From CAWAYH01 sp963786195 (lineage in GTDB: Bacteria > Acidobacteriota > Vicinamibacteria > Vicinamibacterales > 2-12-FULL-66-21), in NCBI GenBank assembly GCA_963786195.1, contig CAWAYH010000003.1:124001-188000 (forward strand): DNA of 64,000 bases. The letters are read 5' to 3'. Made by a program: the position numbers and the translations under genes. The notes below the pieces were generated by a model, which was not told the origin of the DNA, searched no databases, and was given only the letters and a program-made list of their open reading frames with translations. The first letter of the stretch is position 1, and every line of letters starts with the position of its first letter. Below are positions 1 to 10,317 of the stretch, one piece after another.

Positions 1-292
1 CAATTTCGCGCGCGAGGCTCTGGAAGTCCTCGGTGCGCGCCACGAAGTCGGACTCGCAGTTCACCTCCACCAGCACGCCAATCTTGCCGCCCATGTGGAT
101 GTAGTTGCCGATCAGCCCTTCGTTGGTCGAGCGGCCGGCCTTCTTCGTCGCCTGGGCGAGCCCGCGCTTGCGGAGGATGGTCGTCGCTTCCTCGATGTTG
201 CCGTTCGCTTCGGTGAGCGCGGCCTTGCACTCCATCATGCCCGCGCCGGTCAGGTCGCGGAGCTTCTTCACCATCGCTGCCGTGATTTCCAT
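1..292 (-). CDS. tsf: Translation elongation factor Ts, N-terminal part (runs off the window)
   Basis: EF-Ts is the cytoplasmic guanine-nucleotide exchange factor that recycles EF-Tu. The first 97 codons are visible and open. They contain the family's UBA-like start with the TGAGMMECKAALTEA motif and a run matching the EF-Tu-contacting region (GLIGNYIHMGGKIGVLVEV). The ATG is preceded at proper distance by AGGAGA on the minus strand. It lies 136 bp downstream of rpsB, the usual rpsB-tsf order. The gap between them shows no other gene. The C-terminal dimerisation domain lies beyond base 1. Confidence 0.95.
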   Translation of the reverse strand, partial: MEITAAMVKKLRDLTGAGMMECKAALTEANGNIEEATTILRKRGLAQATKKAGRSTNEGLIGNYIHMGGKIGVLVEVNCESDFVARTEDFQSLAREI

Positions 293-428
293 TCTGTCTC
301 CTGTCGCTGTCGTGCCTTCTCCGTAGTGCGACGTCGGGAGTTCGAGCGTCAGTCCTGCTCAACTCCGTACACAACAACGCCGGCCCGATCGTGCTCGGCC
401 GGCGTCGCGTGCGATCAATCCGACCGGC

Positions 429-1224
429 TTAGACCGAGGCGGGGGAGGCCTGCTCGGCGCGCCTGGCGGACCGGCCGGGCGCGGCGGCGCGCGATCGTCG
501 CCGTCGCCGTCGGCACGTCTCGTCGGCCTGCGCCGACTCGCGGATGCCGCGGCCCGCGAGTCACGGCGTCGGCGATGCGCGACGCGAACAGCCGGATCGC
601 GCGCAGCGCATCGTCGTTGCCGGGAATCACGAAGTCCACTTCGTCCGGATCGCAGTTGGTGTCGACGACGCCGATGACCGGGATCTTGAGCTTGCGCGCT
701 TCGTCGACGGCGATCTTTTCCTTGCGGGTGTCGACGACGAACAGCGCGTCGGGCAGGCGCGACATGTTGCGGATGCCCTCGAGGTTCTTCTGGAGCTTGC
801 GCTTCTCCTTCTCGAGCTGCGCGATTTCCTTCTTCGACAGCGTCTCGTAGCGGCCGTCGGTCTCCATCGCTTCGAGATCGCGCAGCCGGCCGAGGCTGCG
901 CTGGATCGTCGAGAAGTTCGTCAGCAGCCCGCCGAGCCAGCGCTGGTTCACGAAGAACATGCCGCAGCGCTGTGCTTCTTCGGCGATCGCGTCCTGCGCC
1001 TGCCGCTTGGTGCCGACGAACAGGATCGTCCGCCCTCGGCCGCCAGGTTGGTCGCGAACTGCTCCGCTTCGCGGAACAGCTTGCGCCGTCTTCGCGAGAT
1101 CGATGATGTAGATCCCGTTCCGCTCGCCGAAGATGTAGGCCTTCATCTTCGGATTCCAGCGCTTCGTCTGGTGTCCGAAGTGGACGCCCGCTTCGAGCAG
1201 ATCCTTCAACGCGATGCCGGTCAA
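429..1224 (-). CDS. rpsB: 30S ribosomal protein S2 (frameshifts in the consensus)
   Basis: S2 binds the small ribosomal subunit and is needed for S1 docking. The N-terminus (LLEAGVHFGHQTKRWNPKM), the LFVGTKRQAQ stretch, NQRWLGGLLTNF and DTRKEKIAVDEA are diagnostic. Between about 1035 and 1085 two compensating indels garble some 15 residues; the other frame restores LFREAEQFATNLAAEG. Near 551 the run GTGA stands where one Val codon is expected. Correcting it reads on as ADAVLAGRGIRESAQ and stops at TAA 429-431, instead of the raw stop at 415. The C-terminal Arg-rich tail is uncertain. Cotranscribed with rpsI and tsf. Confidence 0.93.
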
Positions 1225-1265
1225 GCTGCCTCCATGAAACTATCTGCCAGCTGTCAGCTGCTGCG

Positions 1266-1662
1266 TTACCGCTTGCTGAACTGGAAGCGCTTGCGCGCCC
1301 CCTTCTGTCCGTACTTCTTGCGTTCCTTGATGCGCGCGTCGCGCGTCAGGAACCCGGCCTTCTTGAGCCGCTGCCGCAGCTCGACGTTGTACTCGACGAG
1401 CGCGCGGGCGATGCCGAGCCGCAGCGCGCCGGCCTGGCCGGCGATGCCGCCGCCGGCGATCGTCGCGAGCACGTCGAACTTATCGGCCGTTTCGGTCACG
1501 GCCAGCGGCTGCTTGATCTGGGTGCGAAGCGCTTCGGTCGGAAAGGCCTGCTCGATCGGCTTGCGGTTGACGGTGATGCCGCCCGCTGCCGGGGCGGAGG
1601 AACACGCGGGCGGTGGATGTCTTGCGGCGGCCCGTGCCGTAGTACTGAATCCCTGCTGCCAC
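1266..1662 (-). CDS. rpsI: 30S ribosomal protein S9 (frameshifted)
   Basis: S9 contacts P-site tRNA through its C-terminal tail, here the normal KRFQFSKR ending. The N-terminus (GIQYYGTGRRKTSTARVFL) and the C-terminal two thirds are in different frames. The break is near 1590, in the SGGITVNRKPIEQAF region. The start is GTG at 1660-1662, one base after the rplM stop, which fits tight translational coupling. Corrected length is about 131 aa, normal for S9. Confidence 0.93.
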
Positions 1663-1663
1663 G

Positions 1664-2151
1664 TTATGCGACCTCGCGCTTGCTCGTCTTCTTCGACTGG
1701 GTTCGCCTTCGCCGTCGCGGCCTGTCACCGCCGGCGGCTGCGGCTTCTGCGCCTGATGCGGATGCTTCGCGTCGGCGTAGACCTTCAGCTTGCGCCACAT
1801 GGCTTCGCCCATCTTCGTCTTGGGCAGCATCCCGCGAACGGCCTCTTCGACCATCCGGACCGGGTTCTTCTTGCGAACGTCCTTGGCGCGCTCCTCGCGC
1901 AGCCCGCCCTCGTAGCCGCTGTGATACCGATAGAGCTTCTGCTCTTCCTTGCGGCCGGTCAGCTCGACCCGCGCGGCGTTGACGACGACGACGTGGTCGC
2001 CGGTATCGATATGGGGCGTGTAAATCGGCTTGTGCTTGCCCTGCAGCAGGCGGGCGGCCTCGGTCGCTATCCGGCCCAGGACCTGCCCGTCGGCGTCAAT
2101 CACATGCCACTGCCGCTCCACACTCCCGGCAGTGGGGACAAACGAACCCAT
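1664..2151 (-). CDS. rplM: 50S ribosomal protein L13 (frameshifted near the C-terminus)
   Basis: L13 is an early-assembly protein of the large subunit. WHVIDADGQVLGRIATEAA, HIDTGDHVVVVNAARVELTG and the RGMLPKTKMG motif identify it. After the conserved domain, two four-base runs (ACAG, then CCAG) shift the frame. Reading each as one Thr and one Pro codon gives a short Lys-rich tail ending SKREVA and TAA at 1664. The start is ATG 2151, giving MGSFVPTAG. It is the first gene of the rplM-rpsI-rpsB-tsf operon, about 105 bp downstream of a good sigma70 promoter. Confidence 0.93.
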
Positions 2152-2255
2152 CGAAATCCTTTCGGCCTCCGCTGTCCGGTCTTCGCCCACAGGACGGCCC
2201 CGAAACCGAGAGCGAGCGCAGGCGGTCAGCCTCGCTCAAAGGACGGCAAACCAAG

Positions 2256-2284
2256 AGGATACCGGCCATTCCGGGCATTGTCAA
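2256..2284 (-). promoter_or_regulatory. Sigma70 promoter of the rplM-rpsI-rpsB-tsf operon
   Basis: On the minus strand TTGACA (2284-2279) is followed after exactly 17 bp by TATCCT (2261-2256): a perfect -35 and a -10 with four of six consensus bases. It points at rplM, starting about 105 bp further on. It lies in the 434-bp divergent gap between rplM and pilM (2152-2585). I see no other gene there, and no clear promoter for the pil operon. Confidence 0.75.
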
Positions 2285-2585
2285 GCTGCGCGCCCGCACC
2301 ACTCAGCCGCGTCCTCGACGACGCTGCATCGCAGAAGTCCTGCTATTACAGAACCGTCAGCGGTGCACAGATTTGTCGATCCGGCCCGGCTCGAGCGCTC
2401 GGCGGGCCTCGAGTGCCGAATCTGCGCGAATTCTGCCGGTATTGGTAGTCTGCCGACGCCGTGGCACCCAACTTGCCGCCCGGACGCGTACCGACAACGA
2501 GCTGAGCCGGACCGTGCGACCGGCTGCCGAGCCGTCGTGACCGGCGCCTCGTCGTCGGGCCCATTTCACATGCGATAGGACCACC

Positions 2586-3647
2586 GTGGTGTTTCGCAGA
2601 GCGAAAGCGCTGGTCGGACTGGACATCGGCTCGAGCGCCGTCAAGGCGATCGAGCTGAAGCCGGCCGGCAAGGGCTACAAGGTCACGGCCTTCGGCAGCG
2701 AGCCGATCCCGCCGGACAGCATCGTCGACGGCGCCATCATCGACGGCGCCGCGGTCGCGGACGCGATCCGCCGGCTCTTCGACAGCCGCCACATCAAGAC
2801 GCAAGGAAGTCGCCGCGTCGCTCTCGGGCAACGCCGTCATCGTCAAGAAGATCTCGCTGCCGGTGATGACGGAGGCGGAGCTGTCCGAGTCGATCTACTG
2901 GGAGGCCGAACAGTACATCCCCTTCGACATCCAGGACGTCAATCTCGACTACCAGATCCTCGACCGCGGAAACGACGGCCGGCAAGGGGACGATGGACGT
3001 GCTGCTGGTCGCCGCCAAGAAGGAGAAGATCGCCGACTACACCGGCGTCATCGGCCAGGCCGGCCGCACCGCCGTCGTCGTCGACGTCGATGCCTTCGCG
3101 CTGCAGAACGCGTACGAGGTCGAACTACGGCGTCGAGCCGGGCGCGGTGGTCGTGCTGCTGAATGCCGGCGCCAGCGCGACGAACATCAACATCATCCAC
3201 GGCGATCAGTCGGTCTTCACCCGCGACATCTCGATCGGCGGCAACGCCTACACCGAGGCGCTGCAGAAGGAGCTGAACCTTCCGTTCGAGCAGGCCGATC
3301 AGCTCAAGCGCGGCGAGCCGGTCGACGGCGTCACGTTCGAGGACGCACGACCGGTGCTGCGCGCGGTCACCGAGAACGTGATGCTCGAGATCCAGAAGAC
3401 GTTCGACTTCTTCAAGGCGACCGCCGCCTCCGATCGGATCGATCGCATCGTCGTCAGCGGCGGCGCGTCGCGGGCGGAAGGGTTCACCGAGATGCTCGCC
3501 GAGCGCTTCGAGGCGCCGGTCGAGTCGTTCGATCCGTTCAAGCGGGTCGCGTTCGACGCGGCGAAGTTCAACGTGGACGCGGCCGAGGTGGCGCCGACGG
3601 CGGCGGTGGCGGTCGGTCTCGCGCTGCGACGGGCGGGCGACCGATGA
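2586..3647 (+). CDS. pilM: Type IV pilus inner-membrane platform protein PilM (frameshifted)
   Basis: PilM is an FtsA/actin-like cytoplasmic ATP-binding protein that binds the PilN tail and links the alignment complex to the motor. The start GTG follows AGGA. The opening LVGLDIGSSAVKAIELK is the actin-fold phosphate-1 motif. TEAELSESIYWEAEQYIPFD and VVSGGASRAEGFTEMLAERF are typical of PilM. Three breaks near 2802, 2970 and 3123 are each a four-base run in place of one codon (ACGC, CGCG, GTCG). Corrected length is about 353 aa. It overlaps pilN by ATGA. Confidence 0.93.
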   Translation: MVFRRAKALVGLDIGSSAVKAIELKPAGKGYKVTAFGSEPIPPDSIVDGAIIDGAAVADAIRRLFDSRHIKTQGSRRVALGQRRHRQEDLAAGDDGGGAVRVDLLGGRTVHPLRHPGRQSRLPDPRPRKRRPARGRWTCCWSPPRRRRSPTTPASSARPAAPPSSSTSMPSRCRTRTRSNYGVEPGAVVVLLNAGASATNINIIHGDQSVFTRDISIGGNAYTEALQKELNLPFEQADQLKRGEPVDGVTFEDARPVLRAVTENVMLEIQKTFDFFKATAASDRIDRIVVSGGASRAEGFTEMLAERFEAPVESFDPFKRVAFDAAKFNVDAAEVAPTAAVAVGLALRRAGDR

Positions 3648-4262
3648 TTCGCATCAACCTCCTCACCGTCGAGCGCGAACGGACGAAGAAGAGAGGCGCC
3701 GGTCGCTCATCTCCCGCGGCCCAGCGGGTCACCATCGGCGCGACCCTGATCCTGATCGCGACGGTGCTCGGTCGGCTGGTGGTTCTGGTCGCTGCGCCAG
3801 CAGTCCGCGCAGATCGACGCGACATCGCCCGGGCCGAAGCCGAGACGCAGCAGCTGCGCGCCGTGCTCGCGCAGGTTCAGAAGTTCGAGACGCGCAAAGC
3901 GCAGCTCAGCAGCGCGTCAGCGCTCATCGAGCAGCTGCGGAAAGGGCAGTCGGCGCCCGTGCACGTGCTCGACGAGATCAGCAAGAGCCTGCCCGATCGG
4001 CTGTGGCTGACCGAGATGAAACAGGCGGGCACGGACTTCACGATCGCCGGCATGACGACCTCGATGACGGCGCTGTCCGACTTCATCGCGAACCTCGAAG
4101 CCACGAAGTGGTTCAAGAGGCCGGTCGAGATCGTCGACAGCCAGGTGCAGACGGATGCGAAGGCCGGGGACCTCGTCCGGTTCTCGGTCAAGGCGGCGTT
4201 GAACGATCCGGAAGCGCCTCCGCCGGTCCGCCGGCGGCGAAGCGGGACCGGCCAAGAAGTAG
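3644..4262 (+). CDS. pilN: Type IV pilus assembly protein PilN (frameshifted)
   Basis: PilN is a bitopic inner-membrane protein. Its N-terminal MIRINLL peptide inserts into PilM and its periplasmic ferredoxin-like domain pairs with PilO. The exact motif MIRINLLTVERER is present. A hydrophobic segment (TLILIATVLG) is followed by a coiled coil (ARAEAETQQLRAVLAQVQ) and the periplasmic domain (DEISKSLPDRLWLTEM). Breaks occur near 3771 (GGTC for one Gly), about 3822 (one base missing) and about 4225. After correction it ends GPAKK at TAG 4260-4262. The gap to pilO is 74 bp. Confidence 0.9.
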
Positions 4263-4336
4263 GAAACGAACGGGTTGGGATTGCGGGGTCGGCTAAAGGC
4301 TGAGGCGGACCCCACCGATAGCGAAGCAGACTACCC

Positions 4337-4953
4337 ATGAATCTGTCGCTCAGCAAGCTTCCGTGGTAGGCGCAGATCGGCGCGTTCGTCGTCGTCTGCG
4401 CCGGCGCGGTATTCGGCTTCTGGTACTTCTACGTGTCCGAGGTGCAGGCGGACATCACGCTGCGACAGACGCGCCTGACCGCGCTGCGCTCCGACATCGC
4501 CCGGGGCGTGGCGACGGCGCGACGGCTGCCGGAGTTCGAGGCACAGGTCGAACAGCTCGAACAGCGGCTCGAGAACCTGAGGCAGGTGCTGCCGGAAGAG
4601 AAGGACGTCGCCGACATCCTGCGGCGCATTCAGGGCCTCGCGACGCAATCGAATCTGACGATTCAGCGCTTCACGCCGCGGCTCGCCGTGCAGCAGAAGC
4701 TGTACGCGGAGATTCCGTACAAGCTGCAGGCCGAGGGGACGTACCACAACCTCGGGTACTTCTTCGATCGGATCAGCAAGTTCCCGCGAATCATCAACGT
4801 CGGCGAGATCCCGATCCGGCCGAAGACGCCGGCGAAGCGGGCGCCACGATTCTCGCCGAGTGCATCGCGACGACGTTCGTGCTGCAGGAAGCAGCGTGGC
4901 GCCGGGCAAGAAGGGCGTCGCGCGTGCCGAAGCAGCCGTCGGTGAAGAAGTGA
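4337..4953 (+). CDS. pilO: Type IV pilus assembly protein PilO (in-frame TAG at codon 11, one frameshift)
   Basis: PilO forms the periplasmic alignment heterodimer with PilN. The ATG at 4337 opens MNLSLSKLPW, then TAG (4367-4369), then the same frame continues AQIGAFVVV as the membrane anchor, a coiled coil (FEAQVEQLEQRLENLRQVLP) and the Pil_N/O fold (YHNLGYFFDRISKFPRIINV). A Tyr or Trp codon is expected at the stop. A frame change near 4836 leads to AGATILAECIATTFVL and the stop TGA 4951-4953, which overlaps the pilP start. Given the error load nearby I read the TAG as a consensus error, but it is unexplained by the four-base pattern. Confidence 0.88.
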
Positions 4954-5454
4954 TGGGTACGAACAGGACTCGCCATCGTCCTCACCGTCGTGCTGATGTC
5001 TGGCGGGCAGACGCCGGGACAGAAGCCTCCGCCGGCGCCAGCCACGCAGAAGCCTGCGGCGCCGGCTCCCGCTCCGGATCCGACGAAGCCCACGATCCAG
5101 CCCGGCTACACGTACAACCCGGAGGGTCGCCGGGATCCGTTCGTCAGCCTCCTCGGTCGAGGCGATGAGACGAAGCCGACGGGCGTCCGTCCCGCGGGTC
5201 TCGCCGGACTTCTCATCGGTGAAGTGACCGTGAAGGGCACGCTCCGCGACCGGACGGGATTCCTCGCGATCATCCAGGCGCCTGACAACAAGAGCTACAT
5301 CGTGCGCGTCGGCGATCGGCTGTTGGATGGATCGGTGAAGTCGATCGAGCTGGACAAGGTCGTGTTCTCTCAGGACGTGAACGATCCGCTGTCGCTGGTG
5401 AAGCAGCGGGAAGTTCCCAAAGCAGTTCGGCCGGGCGAGGGCCGTGGTCAATGA
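4953..5454 (+). CDS. pilP: Type IV pilus lipoprotein-like PilP (frameshifted in the leader)
   Basis: PilP bridges the PilNO complex to the PilQ secretin in the periplasm. The ATG overlaps the pilO stop as TGATG. Reading ACGA (4959-4962) as one Thr codon restores a hydrophobic leader, GLAIVLTVVLMSGG. A Pro/Ala-rich tether then leads to the folded domain, where NPEGRRDPFVSLL and GLLIGEVTVKGTLRDRTGFL are characteristic (R-D-P-F motif, then the beta sandwich). I see no clean lipobox cysteine. Ends at TGA 5454. Confidence 0.9.
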
Positions 5455-5473
5455 CTTGGAAAGAGTCCACCCG

Positions 5474-8222
5474 ATGATCGCGAACAGCGCAGAGAGACGG
5501 CGGGCATACTCCGGCCTCAGGGCGACTGCCTCGTGGGCGATCGCGAGCGCCGCGCTCGCCGCCACGGGCGGCATCATGGTGACGCGACGAGTGCGCCTGT
5601 GCGCCTCGTCGGTGTTTCCGCCCAGGCGAACGCCGTGCTGATCGAAGCGACCGAGCCGGTGGCCTACTCGGTCAACAGGCCGACGCCGTTGACGCTGGTC
5701 GTGGACATGCGCAACGTGAGCGTTTCCGATGCGCAGCCGACGTCGACTCGAGCGCGGCGACGGGAACAGCCGTGACCGGCGTGCGGCTCGAGCAGGCCAC
5801 GGCGGCGGACGGCCGGCCGGTTGCGCGCGTGCACCTGGCGCTGGCCCGCCCATCGGAATACCGCGTTCGCAGCGCGCGCAGCACGATCCGCGTCGAGCTG
5901 ACGCCGAAGACAGTGGGCGTCCAGTTGACGCCGAAGCCGGTGGCCGTCGAGCTGACGCCCAAACCAGCCGACCCAGGGGCCCGCGACCGCGCCGGCCGTC
6001 GAGGTGCAGACGAAGCCAGCCTCCGCGCTCGAGCCGACGAACGTCGCCGCGACGGTGCTCGAACGGATTCGCTCGCGCCGGACGCCGGAAAGCACGACGG
6101 TGACGTTGAGCGGAAACGGCCAGCTGGCGCCGGAGCGCGCTGACGAGAGCGAAGATCGCGCCGCGACGTCTCGTGCTCGATTTCCCGAACGTGACGTCCC
6201 GCGCGCCGAGCCAGACCGCCATTGACAGCCCGCTCGTCAAGCGGGTGCGCGTCGGACTGAACAGCCACGAGCCGATCGTGACCCGCGTCGTCATGGAGAT
6301 CGCTCCCAGCGCGACCTATCACGTCGAACGGGCCGGAGAGGCCGGCCGCGACCTGGCAGTGGTGTTTGCCGAAGCCAGGCACATGGAAACGGTCCGGTGA
6401 TGCTCGCCCCGCCCGATGCGTCGAGCCCGAAGCCGGAGCCTGAGCCCGCGCTGACGATGGAGCAGGCGATTGCCAACGCGGCGGCGATTACGCCGCCGGA
6501 GGTACACCCGCTCGATCCGATGACGGCGCTCAACACGGTCAACCGGCCGGCCGAGAAGCCGGCGACGGCGGAACGCGACCGCCCGGCGCCGGCTGCGCCC
6601 GCGCCAGCACCATCTGCTCCGCAGGCAGCGCCGCAGGCGTCACCGAGGGCACCGGACACACCGCAGCCGCCACCACTGTCTCGTCAGACTCCGGTCCAGA
6701 ACGTTCAGGCATCGGCCGAACCGCCGGCGGCGACACCGCCTGCGCGAGCAGCAGCGCAAGTGCCCGCGCCAACGACGCCGCGCCCGCCGCCAGTGTCGCC
6801 TGCGCCTGCGCCAGCTGCGTCACCCGCGCCGGCTCCGCCAACAGCTCCACCCGCGGCCGCAGCCAGGACGACGCCGCCGCAACAGCCGCAACCTCAGACG
6901 CCGCCGCCGCCAGCCCCGTCGCAGCCGCAAGGACCGAAGCAGTTCACCGGCCTCCCGATCAGCATGGACTTCGAGGGCGTCGACCTGCGCGCCGTGCTGC
7001 GCACGTTCGCCGACGTCAGCGGCCTGAACATCGTGATCGATCCGGACGTGCAGGGCTCGGTCGACATCATGCTGACCGACGTGCCCTGGGATCAGGCGCT
7101 CGACGTCATCCTCCGCGGCAATCAGCTCGACTACACGGTGGACGGCACGATCGTCCGCATCTCACGCATCGAGACGCTCGAAGACGAACACGAGTCGCGG
7201 CAGGCGGCTCGGCCGCTGCGGCGGAGGCGCCGCGCAGGCCGGGGGGCTGGCCTTCGAGACGTTCCCGCTGAGCTATGCGAGGGCGGCCGAAGCTGCCCCG
7301 CTGCTCAAGAACGCTCCGCCTTTCGAAGCGCGGCGAGGTTCAGATCGACGAGCGCACCAACACGCTGATCATCACCGACCTGCCGGAACAGTTCCAGTCG
7401 ATCCGGCAGCTCCTGACGACGCTCGATCGGGCTGAGCCGCAGGTCGAAGTCGAGGCACGAATCGTCCAGACCACCCGTGACTTCGCGCGCGCGATCGGCG
7501 TGCAGTGGGGTCTCAACGGCCGCGTGATGCCGGACCTCGGCAACACCACGTCGCTGGCGTTCCCGAACCGCGGCACGCTCGGGGGGCGCCTGGGCGGAAC
7601 CCAGGGCACGACCGATCCCCGCGCCACGGACCTCGAGCAGACGAGCATCGGCGGTCCACCTCGGTGTTCCGGACGCGACCTCGGCGATCGGTCTCGCGCT
7701 CGGTGCGGTCAACGGCGCCTTCAACCTCGACGTCGCGCTGTCGGCGCTCGAGCGAACCGGCAAGGGCCGCGTTCTCTCGACGCCGCGCCTGACGACGCAG
7801 AACAACGTCGAGGCGGAGGTCGCGCAGGGCGTCCAGATTCCGATTCAGATGGTCTCGAACAACACGGTGACGGTGACGCTTCAAGGACGCCGTGCTCGTG
7901 CTTCGAGGTCACGCCGCAGATCACGGCGGCCAACACCGTGATCATGAAGATCACGATCGAGAACGCGACCGCGGACTTCAGCCGGCAGGTCAACGGCATC
8001 CCGCCCGTCGACACCCAGCGGGCCATCACGCAGGTGCAGATCAACGACGGCGCGACGACGGTCATCGGCGGCATCTTCGTGAGCCAGGAACAGTCGACCA
8101 GCGACAAGGTGCCGATGCTGTACCGCATCCCGCTCCTCGGCTGGCTGTTCAGGCAGGACCGGCTGGAGGACGAGAGCCGCGAGCTGCTGATCTTCATTAC
8201 CCCGCGCATTCTGAGGGGCTGA
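5474..8222 (+). CDS. pilQ: Type IV pilus secretin PilQ (multiple frameshifts)
   Basis: PilQ is the outer-membrane secretin channel for the pilus. The start is uncertain (ATG 5474 used; GTG 5444 is possible). In order, an N-terminal hydrophobic leader, an AMIN domain (ANAVLIEATEPVAYSV, then LTLVVDMRNVSV), a second AMIN-like unit near 6170-6390, a long Pro/Ala linker (6570-6940), an STN/N0 domain (ISMDFEGVDLRAVLRTFADV), an N1 domain, and the secretin core with VEARIVQ, GKGRVLSTPRL and the ending RELLIFITPRIL. The frame changes many times between 5590 and 7900; several breaks are four-base wobble runs. Corrected length is about 910 aa, large but usual for acidobacterial PilQ with AMIN domains. 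Confidence 0.92.
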
Positions 8223-8226
8223 GCGT

Positions 8227-8887
8227 ATGAGTACTGGAGCACACGTGCAGACTGACGTGAGACGAAAAGCGGTGTGGGGAGGCGAACTGGGGCGGCCGGC
8301 GCGCCTGGTACTTGCGCTCATCGTCGTCGCTTTGACGGCATCGTGCGGCGAGATGTCCAGGCAGGGCACGGCGTCCTCGTACCTGATCGTGACCGTGTTC
8401 GAAGGGGCGTCCGGCGCCGAGCCGAACGAATTCGGCGGCACGCTGCTGTCCGACGTCCTCACCGTGGTCGACGACGTGCCGACGTTCTTCAATGACATCG
8501 GCCGCGTCACGTTCCGGCTCGCGCTCAAGGATCCGGGCTCGTCGGAGTCGCAGCTCAACCCGACGGCCAACAACTTCATCACGATCAACCGGTATCACGT
8601 GAAGTTCAGGCGCGCCGACGGGCACAACATCCAGGGGACCGACGTGCCGTACGAGTTCGACGGTGCGTTCACCGCTGACGGTGGGCGCCGGCGAAGCCTC
8701 GTCAGGCTTCACGCTCGTGCGGAACGTGGCAAAGCTCGAAGCGCCCCTGGCAAACCTGGCGCGCAACCTCGTCATCATCTCGACGATTGCGGAAGTGACG
8801 TTCTACGGCCGCGATCAGACGGGCCGCGAGGTCAGCGCGGTGGCGAGCATCGGGATCGACTTCGCGAACTTCGGCGATCCCAACTAG
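8227..8887 (+). CDS. Lipoprotein of unknown function (frameshifted)
   Basis: The ATG lies 4 bp after the pilQ stop, so it is probably the last or next-to-last gene of the pil operon. Residues near 28-42 are hydrophobic and end in the lipobox LTASC, so the product should be an outer-membrane or periplasmic lipoprotein. The mature part has beta-rich stretches (YLIVTVFEGAS, FFNDIGRVTFRLAL, NFITINRYHVKFRRADG). Near 8670 the run ACCG stands for one Thr codon; the other frame continues GFTLVRNVAKLEAPL and ends VSAVASIGIDFANFGDP. I do not recognise the family. Its position suggests a surface role linked to pili, which is inference. Confidence 0.8.
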
Positions 8888-9000
8888 TCCGCGGACAACA
8901 TCCGCGGACAGCACGGATAACACCGATTGCGGTAAGCGAGCTACGAACGACGGACAACGAGCAACGAACTACGAACTACGGACAAGACGGACTGCACGGA
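8888..9000. repeat. Dispersed CGGACAACACGGA-type intergenic repeat with short tandem units
   Basis: The gap between the two lipoprotein genes holds TCCGCGGACA twice in direct repeat (8891-8913 region) followed by GCACGGATAACACC. After it comes a string of ACGAACTACGA-like units near 8940-8985. The first part resembles intergenic sequence at 32209-32279, 39750-39790 and 61875-61892, so it is a dispersed family. Confidence 0.6.
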
Positions 9001-9052
9001 TGCTCCCGCACGCGACGGTCCAGGCAGGTGCCGAAGGGCGGCAGTGACACAT

Positions 9053-10309
9053 ATGAACACGTCAATCCTGAAGTCGATCGTCGCCGTGACTGCGGTCGCC
9101 CTGATGGCGGGCTGCACGATGGAGGACCAGGACGCGCCGCCGCTCTCCGGTCCGTCCGAGTTCGGCACGTCGGTGGTCGTTTCCGCGGATCAGGACATCC
9201 TGCCGCTCGATGGATCGTCGCGCGCCGTGATCACCATCAGGGCCCGAAACTCGAACGGGCAGCCCCTCAGCGGCCTCTCGCTCCGGGCCGAGATTCGCGT
9301 GAACGGCACACCCATCGACTTCGGATCGCTGTCGCCTCGAAGTCGTGACGACGCTGGGCAATGGCGAGGCGACTGTTGTCTACACGGCGCCGGTTGCGCC
9401 GTCGGTCGGCGTCGATGAAGGCATCGTCGTCGACATCGTGGTCACGCCGGTGAACGGCGACTTCAACAACGCCGCCCCCCGTTCCATTGCGATCCGCCTG
9501 ATTCCGCCCGGCACCGTCATTCCGCCCTCCGGTCTCGTGCCGTCGTTCACGGTCACGCCGACACAGCCGCAGGACAATCAGACGGTGCTGTTCGACGCAT
9601 CGGCCAGCCTGCCCGTCGGCGGCATCGCCGAATTCAGGTGGAACTTCGGAGACGGCGGCACCGCAACCGGTCGCACCGCGACGCATGCCTACGCGGTGGC
9701 CGGTAGCTACGCGGTGACGCTGACGATCGTGGACAGCTTCAACCGCTGCGGCGTCGACGACGCAGTCGGTGAACGTCGGCGCCGGCCTCAACCCAGTCGC
9801 GGCGTTCACCTTCTCGCCGACGTCGCCGCTGATTGCGCAGACCGTCTTCTTCAACGGGTCGACGTCCCGACCCGCGCCCGGACGGACGATCGTCAGCTAC
9901 CAGTGGGACTTCGGCGACGGATCGCCCATGGCCCAGGGTCAGCAGACCTCGCACGCTACGGCACGCAGGGGACCTACACGGTCACGCTCGTCGTCACCGA
10001 TGACGGGGGACGCTTCGCGGCCGTTTCCCAGACCGTGAACGTCGGGTCGGGCGCGCCGATCGCGGACTTCACGTTCTCGCCGACGTCGCCCGTACGGTTC
10101 CAGGTCGTGAACTTCAATGCCACCTCGACTGCGGCGCCCGGACGGACGATCGTCTCGTTCTTCTGGTCGTTCGGTGATGGGATCAATGGGCCGGTCAGAC
10201 GGTCGGGAACCCATACACGGTCGCCGGCTCGTTCAACGTGACGCTGACCGTGACCGACAATACCGGCGCCAGCGCCAGCGTGACGAAGGCGATCACGATA
10301 GCGCCGTAG
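9053..10309 (+). CDS. Surface lipoprotein with PKD repeats (frameshifted)
   Basis: The ATG at 9053 opens MNTSILKSIVAVTAVALMAGC, a lipoprotein signal ending in LMAGC. Next comes an Ig-like domain (SSRAVITIRARNSNGQPL, then NGEATVVYTAP) typical of bacterial invasin/BIG folds. Three PKD domains follow, each with an FGDG core (WNFGDGG, WDFGDGS, WSFGDG) and a YTVTLVVTDD-like strand. Four breaks lie near 9335, 9750, 9950 and 10190; the first two read as TCGC (Ser) and CGCT (Arg) runs. PKD domains usually mediate extracellular protein or carbohydrate binding. Downstream of the pil genes it is likely surface exposed. Confidence 0.85.
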
Positions 10310-10317
10310 AGTGGCCC

